DNA from: HK1 sp965204915
GTDB taxonomy: Bacteria; Pseudomonadota; Gammaproteobacteria; HK1
Direction of reading: 5' to 3'
NCBI GenBank assembly: GCA_965204915.1
Contig: OZ242023.1
Coordinates: 4,092,001 to 4,156,000, forward strand
DNA length: 64,000 nucleotides
Under the pieces are notes generated by a model. The model worked only from the letters and a program-made list of their open reading frames with translations. It was not told where the DNA came from and did not search any database. Numbering within the stretch: position 1 is the first letter of the stretch; each line of letters opens with the position of its first letter. Position numbers and translations under genes: made by a program. This document shows positions 56,969 to 64,000 of this stretch, piece by piece.

Positions 56969-57157
56969 CGGCCACCTCCCTTGAACGCCGTCGCCGACCC
57001 TCTTGCGCCGTCCCCTGGATCGTCTGTCCTGTGCTTCCGCCCGGCGCGGCGCCGGACGGGCGCATCCAACGTGCTCGCGCCATCTCCCGGATCGTCTGTC
57101 CCGTGCTCCGCTCGCATCGGGGGCCGTCGCCGCACCGTGCGGTGGAGGCTTTCCCGT

Positions 57158-57604
57158 TCATCGCTCATTCGCTCCCTCCCCGAACGCCACCGCCGGCAAC
57201 GCGGCATGGCATCCGAAGCAGTCGATCTTCACGGAGACGTAGGCATGGCAGCTCGCGCAGAACTGGCCCGGTGCGTCGATGCGCACCCACTGCCCGGCGG
57301 CATCCTTCGCGGCATGGCAGTCGATGCACCCGACGAGGCTGTGGCGCGTGGTGCGGATCCCCTCGTGCACGGTGTCGTCGCGCTGGTGCATGAGGAACTT
57401 CATGTGCTCGCGCCGGATGACGGGAACCGGCTCGACGCATGCCTCACCCTTGGCCGCCTTGACGAGCGCCGGCAGGGGCACGCCGTCCGCCGCCCGGGCG
57501 TCGCTTGCGCCAGCGCCGGACCCGGCGATGCCCGCGACGGCCAGCATCAGCGCCATCGCCACACGATGGGCGGTGCGAGGCCGCCGAGCCGTCGTGCGCG
57601 CCAT
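57158..57604 (-). CDS. dsrJ: triheme cytochrome DsrJ
   Basis: A 148-residue c-type cytochrome with an N-terminal signal anchor (VAMALMLAVAGIAGSGAG). Three heme motifs CIDCH (93-97), CASCH (116-120) and CFGCH (129-133) follow. ACVEPVPVIRREHMKFLMHQ holds Cys56 and His residues that in DsrJ can serve as unusual axial ligands. It is the periplasmic heme subunit of DsrMKJOP. The start at 57604 lies 11 bp after the dsrL stop. Between it and dsrO is a 189-bp gap with a near-repeated ATCGTCTGTCC segment. Confidence 0.88.
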   Translation of the reverse strand: MARTTARRPRTAHRVAMALMLAVAGIAGSGAGASDARAADGVPLPALVKAAKGEACVEPVPVIRREHMKFLMHQRDDTVHEGIRTTRHSLVGCIDCHAAKDAAGQWVRIDAPGQFCASCHAYVSVKIDCFGCHAALPAVAFGEGANER

Positions 57605-57615
57605 GGCCGGCGAGC

Positions 57616-59571
57616 CTACCCGCCCAGGCCCATGTCGATGTAGCCGCTCGGGCAGACGTCGGCGCAGATGTGGCAGCCGATGCAGCGGGTGTAGTCGGTG
57701 TCCACGTAGCGGCCGGTGGTGCCCTTGTCCTTCTTGACCCGGAACACCGCGTCCTGCGGGCAGTAGATGACGCAGTTGTCGCACTCGAAGCAGAGCCCGC
57801 AGCTCATGCAGCGCGACGCCTCGGCCACCGCCTGCTCCTCGCCCAGCCCCACGATGCGCTCGTTGAAGTGCCCGAGCACCGACTCGCCCGCGGGCACCCG
57901 TTCCTCGCGCCGGTGGCGGGGGGTGGGCGGGAAATGCCCGAGGAACAATTCATCGGCCGGCACGATCTCGTGGGCGGAGCGGTCCTCGAAGTTGTGCACC
58001 GCGTAGTTCGAGAAGCAGGTGCCCCACTCCTGCCGGTGGTCGTAGTCGTCGGGGGCGAGATGCTGCTCGCGCAGCTTGTCGAGGAGCCGGAAGTGGTGCA
58101 CGTCCACCTTCGGGCGGCGGGCCGGCTCCAGGCCGGCAAGGTGCTGGTCGATGCAGCCCGCGGCGATGGACGCCTGGCCGATGGCGGTGGTCAGCAGGTG
58201 CGGACGGACGATGTCGCCGGCCACGAAGTGCCCGGGGCGGCCCGGCACGCGGTAGAAGGCGTCCGCGTCGATCAGCCCGCGGCCGTTGTCGAGTGTTTCG
58301 AGCCCTTCCAGGTTGCCGCCCTGCCCGATGGCGGAGACCACCAGATCCGCCTCGACCTCGAACTCCGTCCCTTCCCGCGCCACCGGCCGGCCCTCGACCA
58401 TGTCGCACTCGGCGAAGCGCACCGCCCGCGCCCGCCCGTCGCCGGCCAGCACCACCTCGGTCGGCATCACCCCGGTGAGCACCCTCACCCCTTCCCTCAG
58501 CGCGTCCTCGACCTCGTGCTCGGCCGCGGTCATGCCGGAGCGCGGCAGCAGCGAGGTCAGGGTCACCTCCGCGCCGGTGCGCGCCGCCGCCACCGCGGAG
58601 TCGTGCGCGACGAATCCATGCACCACCATCTCGGGCCGGTCCTTGGGGTTGATGCGGTGGATGCGCCCGAGCCGGCGGGCCACCGAGACCACGTCGATCG
58701 ACGTATCCCCGCCGCCCACGCAGACCACCCGGTTCGCCGCCACCTGCAACCGGCCTTCGTTGAACGCTTCGAGGAACTTCACCCCGCTCACGCAGTTCGG
58801 CGCGTCGCCGCCGGGGACGGGGAGGGGACGCCCGCTCTGGCAGCCGATCGTCCACAGCACCGCGTCGTGCTCCGCCTCGACCTCCTCGATGCCCACGTCG
58901 CGCCCGACCCGCGTCGAGAGCCGCGCCTCGATGCCGCCGAGGGCGAGGATGCGGTCGATCTCGTGGTCGAGGTGTTGCCGCGGCGTGCGGTAGCCGGGGA
59001 TCCCGTAGCGCATCATGCCGCCGAGCGCCTCGTGGTCGTCGTAGACCGTGCACCGGTGCCCGCGCCGGCGGAGCTGGTACGCGGCGGCGAGCCCGGCCGG
59101 ACCGCCGCCGACGACGGCGATGCGCTTGCCGGTCTCGCGCGCGGGCGGCTCGAACGCGAAGCTCTCCGCGATGGCGGTGTCCCCGATGAACTGCTCCACG
59201 GAGTTGATGCCGACGAAGTCCTCGACCTCGTTGCGGTTGCAGCCGTCCTCGCAGGGCGCCGGGCAGACCCGGCCCATCTGCGCGGGAAAGGGGTTGGCGT
59301 CGGTGGCACGGCGGAAGGCGTACTCCTGCCAGCTCATCCCCTCCGGCGGCTTCTCCAGCCCCCGCACGATTTGCAGCCAGCCCCGCACGTCCTCCCCGGA
59401 CGGGCAGCTTCCCTGGCACGGCGGGGTGCGGTGCACGTAGGTCGGGCACTTGTGGGAGTGGTCCGCCTCGAAGATCTGCGATTCCAGATCCGGCCAGCGG
59501 TGGTCGCCGTCGCGGAACTTGCGGAAGGTGTGGTTCCCGCTGCGGTGGGTCTTGCTCCAGGGGGTGGCCAT
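57616..59571 (-). CDS. dsrL: iron-sulfur flavoprotein DsrL
   Basis: A 651-residue GltD-like NAD(P)H oxidoreductase. The N-terminal cluster domain has Cys42, 52, 56, 103, 107 and 111. The FAD-binding site is VVGGGPAGLAAA (154-165) and a second dinucleotide site is VVCVGGGDTSIDVV. A C-terminal ferredoxin domain (from ~587) shows CMSCGLCFECDNCVIYCP and CIGCHICADVCPSG. DsrL couples DsrAB to NAD(H) or NADP(H) and is essential in sulfur oxidation. It is the first dsr gene here; dsrAB, EFH, C, M and K would be expected upstream, but the sequence changes to methylase remnants within 70 bp. Confidence 0.9.
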   Translation of the reverse strand: MATPWSKTHRSGNHTFRKFRDGDHRWPDLESQIFEADHSHKCPTYVHRTPPCQGSCPSGEDVRGWLQIVRGLEKPPEGMSWQEYAFRRATDANPFPAQMGRVCPAPCEDGCNRNEVEDFVGINSVEQFIGDTAIAESFAFEPPARETGKRIAVVGGGPAGLAAAYQLRRRGHRCTVYDDHEALGGMMRYGIPGYRTPRQHLDHEIDRILALGGIEARLSTRVGRDVGIEEVEAEHDAVLWTIGCQSGRPLPVPGGDAPNCVSGVKFLEAFNEGRLQVAANRVVCVGGGDTSIDVVSVARRLGRIHRINPKDRPEMVVHGFVAHDSAVAAARTGAEVTLTSLLPRSGMTAAEHEVEDALREGVRVLTGVMPTEVVLAGDGRARAVRFAECDMVEGRPVAREGTEFEVEADLVVSAIGQGGNLEGLETLDNGRGLIDADAFYRVPGRPGHFVAGDIVRPHLLTTAIGQASIAAGCIDQHLAGLEPARRPKVDVHHFRLLDKLREQHLAPDDYDHRQEWGTCFSNYAVHNFEDRSAHEIVPADELFLGHFPPTPRHRREERVPAGESVLGHFNERIVGLGEEQAVAEASRCMSCGLCFECDNCVIYCPQDAVFRVKKDKGTTGRYVDTDYTRCIGCHICADVCPSGYIDMGLGG

Positions 59572-59637
59572 GATGTCGGTTTCTCGATGCCTCTCGAATG
59601 AACCGCCCCGGATTTCCCGGAGGGTGGTTTGCTTGAG

Positions 59638-60470
59638 TCAGGCGGCCATCGCCGCCTCATGCAGTTGGTGGGAGTAGTGTGCCTCGAATGCAGCCGGAGG
59701 CAATATTGCCAAGGGGTTATGGCCGAGGGGTTCGAGCAGGCGCCGGGCGTGCAGCAGCTCGCCTTCACCGGGCGGGATGGCCGGCGGCCCGCCATGCGCG
59801 TGCCAGGCTTCGACCAGCTTCCTGGCGAGCTGGCGGCAGGCTTCGACCAGGAAGGCGCCCGAGCCCATCGCGGGATCGAGGATCTCGAGGTCGAGGATCC
59901 GAATCGGGCGTGGGTGAAGGTCCCAAGCGGTCGAAGAGCGGACTGAGCGCATCCGCGACGATGGGGCCTGTGAACGTGCTCAGGGTGTAGTGGCTGCCGG
60001 AGCGGCGGTGCTCGTCCGTCGGTTGCAGGACGGGGTGTACGCGGGCACGATGTCGTGGGTCGCGTCCCGATCGATCCGGCCTTCCAGCGCCGCGACAGCG
60101 GCTTCGACCGTTCCGGCCTGCCGCAACGCGACCTCGACTTTGCCCGCCGGCTTGTGGTCGGTCCGCTCCGCCACCGCCACAGCAGGGCGTCGACGTCGAG
60201 GACCACGGCAGCACCGGTTCGCTGCCGGGAGCGCACCGCGATGGAGTGGCCCGCAGGCATCGCTATCTGCGAGAAATCGAAGGTCAGGTAGCCGGGGTCT
60301 CCCACCGGGGGCGTGGATCAGCCGGATGCGGCCGTCGGTGCAGGGCAGGCCGGCGGGGACGCGGGTTTCCGGCAGCAGCCGGACGAAGCGTCCGAGCCGG
60401 CTCGCGCCCCCGCGCCGTCCCCATGATGGATCCATCTCTGGACTCGCGGGATGCCTGCCGATACATTTCC
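59638..60470 (-). pseudogene. decayed N6-adenine DNA methylase
   Basis: Pieces in different minus-strand frames add up to a class I DNA methylase. They run, from the 5' end, GRFVRLLPETRVPAGLPCTD, GYLTFDFSQIAMPAGHSIAV, HRRSGSHYTLSTFTGPIVAD and, in the catalytic core, DPAMGSGAFLVEACRQLARK and LVEAWHAHG. Frame changes near 60290, 60000 and 59950 and the lack of the downstream half show that it is broken. Related enzymes occur in Eco57I-like, BREX and DISARM systems. It lies between dsrL and the kinase module, so defence genes were once here. Confidence 0.7.
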
Positions 60471-60503
60471 CCTCCCGATGCCGAGAAATGGGAGGTTGTC
60501 GCG

Positions 60504-62843
60504 ATGTTTCGGGCATTCAGAGTCAGCACTGGACTGAAGGACCTGATCGGCCGGGACCTTATTACCAACGATTTTGTTGCCGTGTTCGAGCTGGTCAAAA
60601 ATTCCTTCGATGCAGACGCGAGATCTGTCCAAGTCCGGTTTGACGATGACAGGATCGTCATTACCGATGACGGCAAAGGGATGACGGAGGCCGATATCTT
60701 CGAAAAGTGGCTCTTCGTCGCCTACTCCGCGAAACGGGAGGGAACGGAGGACGCAGACTACCGGGACGGCATTTCACAGCGTGGCCGTGCGTATGCCGGA
60801 GCCAAAGGTGTAGGCCGGTTTTCTTGCGACCGGCTTGGGAGCCGGCTCCAACTCAGTTCTCGAGCCAGTGGAGGCAGCGTTCAAATATTGGATGTAGATT
60901 GGACCCGTTATGAACAGGATGCCAAAGAGGAATTTGGTCATATCGACGTCAATTTATCTCAAGTTCTAGAATTTCCCGACCCCGAAACACAGCCTGGATC
61001 AGGGCGCGGGACTGTTCTCACCATCAGTGACCTGCGTTCAGATTGGGATCGTACCAAGCTTCAACGGCTGAAACGGGAACTTATGAAGCTCATCAATCCT
61101 TTTGATGAAGAGTCTCCTGAATTCCAGATTGAGATCATTGCTCCCGGGCAACGGGCCGATGATGAAGAAGACGCCGATTACAATGAAAATCCTCCTGAAG
61201 GCAAGGATCTCAAACTGGTAGTGAATGGAAGAATCGAAAATCCTATACTGGAAATTCTAAGTGGGAGGACAACTGCAATACATGTGAAGTTCATTGATAA
61301 TGGGAGGGCAATCGATTCCCGGCTCGAAGATCGCGGTGAGTTGATTTACCACATCAGGGAAGATAATCCCTACCCTCTACTGAGGCAGTCTGAATTTTCG
61401 GCCACCATCTATTTTTTAAACCACAGCGCCAAAATTATTTTCGCCCGACGCATGGGTATACGCATTGTGAATTTTGGTTCCATATTCCTTTTCCGTAATG
61501 GATTTCGCGTGTTTCCTATCGGCCAAGAACACGATGATTTTTTTGGCTTGACCCATCGCAAGCAGCAAGGACAGCGACGGCATCTTGGCAGTCGCGACTT
61601 GATCGGCCGGATTTCAATTGCAGGCGCCGAGGGGTTCGACGAAGCAACAAGTCGCGACCAAGGACTCATTCGTACTCCCCAAGTTGAGGAATTGGTTACC
61701 TGTCTCCTCCACAAATGTGTCCGCCGTCTTGAGCGCTATGTCGTAGACATTACCTGGAAGGATCAGGAAGACAAATATGTCGATGATACATCCAGGATGA
61801 AGCTTGATGAAAGTAGCATCCTGATCACCAAACTTGTCTCCCGCTTGGCCGGAACTCCAGGTGTTGATCTTCTTGAATACAACCCGGATCTGGTCAGAAT
61901 TGTCGATGAGAAATCAAATGCCTTTGAATCTTCCCTTGCTGCACTTGAACTTCTTGCCGAGAAGACCGGGAATAAAGAGCTCCGTTCCCGTGTTTCAGAG
62001 GCGAAGGCCCGCATCAAGGAGCTTCAGGCATCTGAGCAGCAGGCCCGGGCATCTGAGCAGCAGGCCCTGGCGGCTGAGCGCCACGCCAAATCCCAGGCCG
62101 TACGGGCTGAATCCAAATATGAGCAAGAAATGGAACGCAACCAGTTCCTCGTAGCTGCTTCATCTCTGGATCAAGATACCATCTTGAATCTCCACCATCA
62201 GATACTGATGTATGCATCCGATATACATATTGGAATCAAGCGCATGATGCGCAAGCTCCGCAGGGGTGGCACGGTATCACATGATCAATGGATCGATTTT
62301 CTGGAAAATACTTCCTTTCGAAATAGTCAAATACTCACTGCTTCCCGGTTCGCTACGAAAGGAGGATATAAACAACAGTCTGCCCAAATCGAAGGTGATC
62401 TGTGCGTTTATATCCGCGATTATATTACAACGATATCTACGCTTTGGGCTCCAAGTGGACTTTCCGTACATGTCCAGCTTGACGGACAGAAATTCCAGCG
62501 TGCTTTCCGCCCCATTGAAATTGGCATTGTCATCGACAACCTTGTTACCAATGCATCCAAAGCCCGTGCCCAAAACATCCTGTTTGCCTTGCTAGTCGGC
62601 AAGGGACAGAAACCCCGCCTTTCGATCACAGTTGCGGATGATGGAGATGGTTGGCACAAATTCTTTGTTCCCTTGAAACAGGTTTTTGAGAAAGGTGTCA
62701 CCACCACTGACGGCTCCGGCCTTGGGCTCTACCACGTCAAGCAGGTGGTTGAGGGTCGATTGGGCGGTCTCGTAAAACTCTTGCCTGAACCATACTCCGC
62801 CGAACTATCCGGCGCACAATTGGTATTGCAGGTGCCGACATGA
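60504..62843 (+). CDS. dual-GHKL ATPase / histidine kinase-like protein
   Basis: A 779-residue protein. The N-terminal GHKL (Hsp90/MutL-type) ATPase has FELVKNSFDADA (28-39), ITDDGKGM (53-60) and GAKGVGRFSCDRLG (99-112). After a middle region, a coiled coil near 500-549 contains a 21-base DNA repeat (ASEQQAR, ASEQQAL). A DHp-like segment has LNLHHQI with candidate phospho-His 564/565, and a second GHKL domain has VIDNLVTNASKA (676-687), DDGDG (712-716) and GSGLGLYHV (737-745). It is thus a kinase whose sensor is itself an ATPase. Soluble, no membrane span. GGGAGG precedes the ATG. It overlaps the receiver-HEPN gene by 4 bp. AT-richer than the chromosome around it. Confidence 0.85.
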   Translation: MFRAFRVSTGLKDLIGRDLITNDFVAVFELVKNSFDADARSVQVRFDDDRIVITDDGKGMTEADIFEKWLFVAYSAKREGTEDADYRDGISQRGRAYAGAKGVGRFSCDRLGSRLQLSSRASGGSVQILDVDWTRYEQDAKEEFGHIDVNLSQVLEFPDPETQPGSGRGTVLTISDLRSDWDRTKLQRLKRELMKLINPFDEESPEFQIEIIAPGQRADDEEDADYNENPPEGKDLKLVVNGRIENPILEILSGRTTAIHVKFIDNGRAIDSRLEDRGELIYHIREDNPYPLLRQSEFSATIYFLNHSAKIIFARRMGIRIVNFGSIFLFRNGFRVFPIGQEHDDFFGLTHRKQQGQRRHLGSRDLIGRISIAGAEGFDEATSRDQGLIRTPQVEELVTCLLHKCVRRLERYVVDITWKDQEDKYVDDTSRMKLDESSILITKLVSRLAGTPGVDLLEYNPDLVRIVDEKSNAFESSLAALELLAEKTGNKELRSRVSEAKARIKELQASEQQARASEQQALAAERHAKSQAVRAESKYEQEMERNQFLVAASSLDQDTILNLHHQILMYASDIHIGIKRMMRKLRRGGTVSHDQWIDFLENTSFRNSQILTASRFATKGGYKQQSAQIEGDLCVYIRDYITTISTLWAPSGLSVHVQLDGQKFQRAFRPIEIGIVIDNLVTNASKARAQNILFALLVGKGQKPRLSITVADDGDGWHKFFVPLKQVFEKGVTTTDGSGLGLYHVKQVVEGRLGGLVKLLPEPYSAELSGAQLVLQVPT

Positions 62844-63832
62844 AACTCTCCTTCCATCTCCTCGTAGTTGATGATCAGCCCGACACTGTAGGCAACGTTA
62901 TCGTCGAGCTGAAGGATCATCTCAATGAAAAAGGTTTTGATCTTGCCCAAACCGAACCACCTGCGCTTTCGGGACCAGCTTGGGATACTTTCCTCAAGCA
63001 GCGCCGATCCTACGACTTGGTCATGGTCGACTATAATCTTTCCCAGCCTGGAATGAAAGGTGATGTTGCCGCCAACAAACTTAGAACTGCCCTGCCTTAT
63101 ACCGAGATTATCTTCTATTCTGCTAACGAGCCCCGGGAAAGGCTACTTGAGCATCTTGCCAAACAACAAGTCGAAGGTGTCTTTGTTTCCCATCGCAATG
63201 AACTCGACACCCGCTTACGTGGCCTTGCGGATGCGGTCATTGGCAAGGCTATGGACCTCAACCATATGCGTGGTATTGCGATGGCAGAAGTTTCTGAAAT
63301 GGATACACTCATGGAAGAATTGCTAGTTTCTGTTTTCCAACTCGATCGCCCGGAAATACGCACTGTTTCTGACGAAACTATCAATAGACTGAAAGGAAGC
63401 ATGGCCTCTATGTCGAAGCAGCTTGAGAAGAAGCTTAAAAAGAGCACCGATCTTTCTAGTATCGTTTCCGATGGCAGGATCTTTCCTCATCACCACAAAT
63501 TTACCACATTTAGAGATCTGGCAAAACTATTTGCCGATACGGACTCTGACCATAACCATAACTTGAAGATGTTGGGATCATTTGGAGATGAAATTACGTC
63601 AATTCGCAACCATTTAGCCCACGGCAAGGAGGATTTAGATGAAAACGGAAATGTTGTTCTCCGATCAACTAGACCCGGCGGCGCTCCACTTATTACTGAC
63701 GAGAAATGGATGATTGCTACCCGGCAGAATCTTCGGAAACACAGGGAAACCCTTGAAGCTCTTTGCTCTGCCCTGCGCCGGTATTTTGGCCTCGCAGAAC
63801 CCGCGGACGATCCTGGCAAGGATCAATCCTAG
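62840..63832 (+). CDS. receiver-HEPN effector protein
   Basis: A 330-residue protein. The N-terminal receiver domain has VVDDQPD (Asp11/12), the phospho-acceptor MVDYNL (Asp64) and IIFYSAN (Ser94); the usual Lys is replaced (FVSHRNE, Ser117). The C-terminal ~170 residues are helical and contain SIRNHLAHG, Arg256-x4-His261, the catalytic motif of HEPN ribonucleases. It is translationally coupled (ATGA) to the kinase and should be its phosphorylation-controlled effector. RNA cleavage is inferred from the HEPN motif. Low GC for the window. No helix-turn-helix is present, so it is not a transcription factor. Confidence 0.82.
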   Translation: MKLSFHLLVVDDQPDTVGNVIVELKDHLNEKGFDLAQTEPPALSGPAWDTFLKQRRSYDLVMVDYNLSQPGMKGDVAANKLRTALPYTEIIFYSANEPRERLLEHLAKQQVEGVFVSHRNELDTRLRGLADAVIGKAMDLNHMRGIAMAEVSEMDTLMEELLVSVFQLDRPEIRTVSDETINRLKGSMASMSKQLEKKLKKSTDLSSIVSDGRIFPHHHKFTTFRDLAKLFADTDSDHNHNLKMLGSFGDEITSIRNHLAHGKEDLDENGNVVLRSTRPGGAPLITDEKWMIATRQNLRKHRETLEALCSALRRYFGLAEPADDPGKDQS

Positions 63833-64000
63833 CTGTTCCGCCAGCAACGGCGGGACTGCATTTGCCACTTGCGTAAATCGTGGCACTTCGTTCCGGCGGC
63901 GATTTCCTCCTGTGGTGTATTTCCCTTTGAATTGGAACCAATCCGGAAACGATTGGAGCCGCGCGTTTTCGCGTACCGTCAAGGTTCGCGGTTCCGAATA
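63665..64000 (-). CDS. C5-cytosine DNA methyltransferase, C-terminal part
   Basis: The frame from the window edge reads EPRTLTVRENARLQSFPDWF, then QFKGKYTTGGNRRRN and TQVANAVPPLLAEQLG. These are motifs IX-X of Dcm-type cytosine methyltransferases (RELTVRE-ARLQSFPD, GNAVPP). The 5' part lies outside the window. It is convergent with the receiver-HEPN gene, and the last ~56 codons overlap that gene's 3' end on the opposite strand (63665-63832). It probably marks self DNA for the linked module. Confidence 0.85.
   Translation of the reverse strand, partial: YSEPRTLTVRENARLQSFPDWFQFKGKYTTGGNRRRNEVPRFTQVANAVPPLLAEQLGLILARIVRGFCEAKIPAQGRAKSFKGFPVFPKILPGSNHPFLVSNKWSAAGSS

Overview
The window is GC-rich, densely packed chromosomal DNA, most probably from a sulfur-oxidising proteobacterium. 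The strongest clue is a set of genes on the minus strand resembling dsrL, dsrJ, dsrO and dsrP, with a CbiA/CobB-type amidase (possible dsrN) about 8 kb away. A CYP153-type alkane hydroxylase, a FixH-like protein, purine catabolism genes and a TRAP transporter fit an aerobic or microaerobic proteobacterium. I favour Gammaproteobacteria, but no rRNA or other marker gene is present to prove it. No tRNA, rRNA or CRISPR array was seen.

Layout. 0.2-9.4 kb: DNA phosphorothioation locus (dndA divergent from dndBCDE), preceded by a two-gene unit encoding a large DGQHR-domain protein and a RelA/SpoT-type nucleotide synthetase. dndFGH are not in the window. 9.6-19 kb: housekeeping genes (MscS channel, 5'-nucleotidase, secreted ATP-dependent DNA ligase, NYN-domain RNase-like protein, branched-chain amino acid type binding protein, CYP153). 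19-21.8 kb: a graveyard of toxin-antitoxin and transposase remnants, including a HigB-HigA read-through fusion. 21.8-35 kb: SWIM and SNF2 helicase pair, cysK fragment, thermonuclease, FixH, guaD/uraD, TRAP permeases, an AMP-ligase and a Uma2-like nuclease. 35.4-37.1 kb: an intact IS1380-family element with inverted repeats and a 5-bp target duplication. 37.2-42 kb: AT-richer accessory DNA with small secreted or membrane proteins and MORN/DUF4189 proteins. 42.3-45.8 kb: FAH and acetoacetate decarboxylase-like genes and the possible dsrN. 46.4-51.9 kb: an overlapping four-gene unit combining a TolQ/ExbB-like channel, two single-span membrane proteins and a tandem SUMF1-domain protein. 52.3-59.6 kb: inositol dehydrogenase-like gene, dsrP, panB-like gene, dsrO, dsrJ, dsrL. 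59.6-64 kb: a decayed adenine methylase, then an AT-richer module with a dual-GHKL ATPase/histidine kinase, a receiver-HEPN protein and a convergent C5-cytosine methyltransferase cut by the window end.

A dispersed palindromic element with 17-bp terminal inverted repeats (CTCAAGTTTCGGGATTC) and 7-8 bp target duplications occurs as four flanked copies and several fragments. The best candidates for undescribed biology are the GHKL-kinase/REC-HEPN/Dcm module at the right end, the DGQHR-RelA/SpoT pair beside dnd, and the TolQ-SUMF1 membrane unit.
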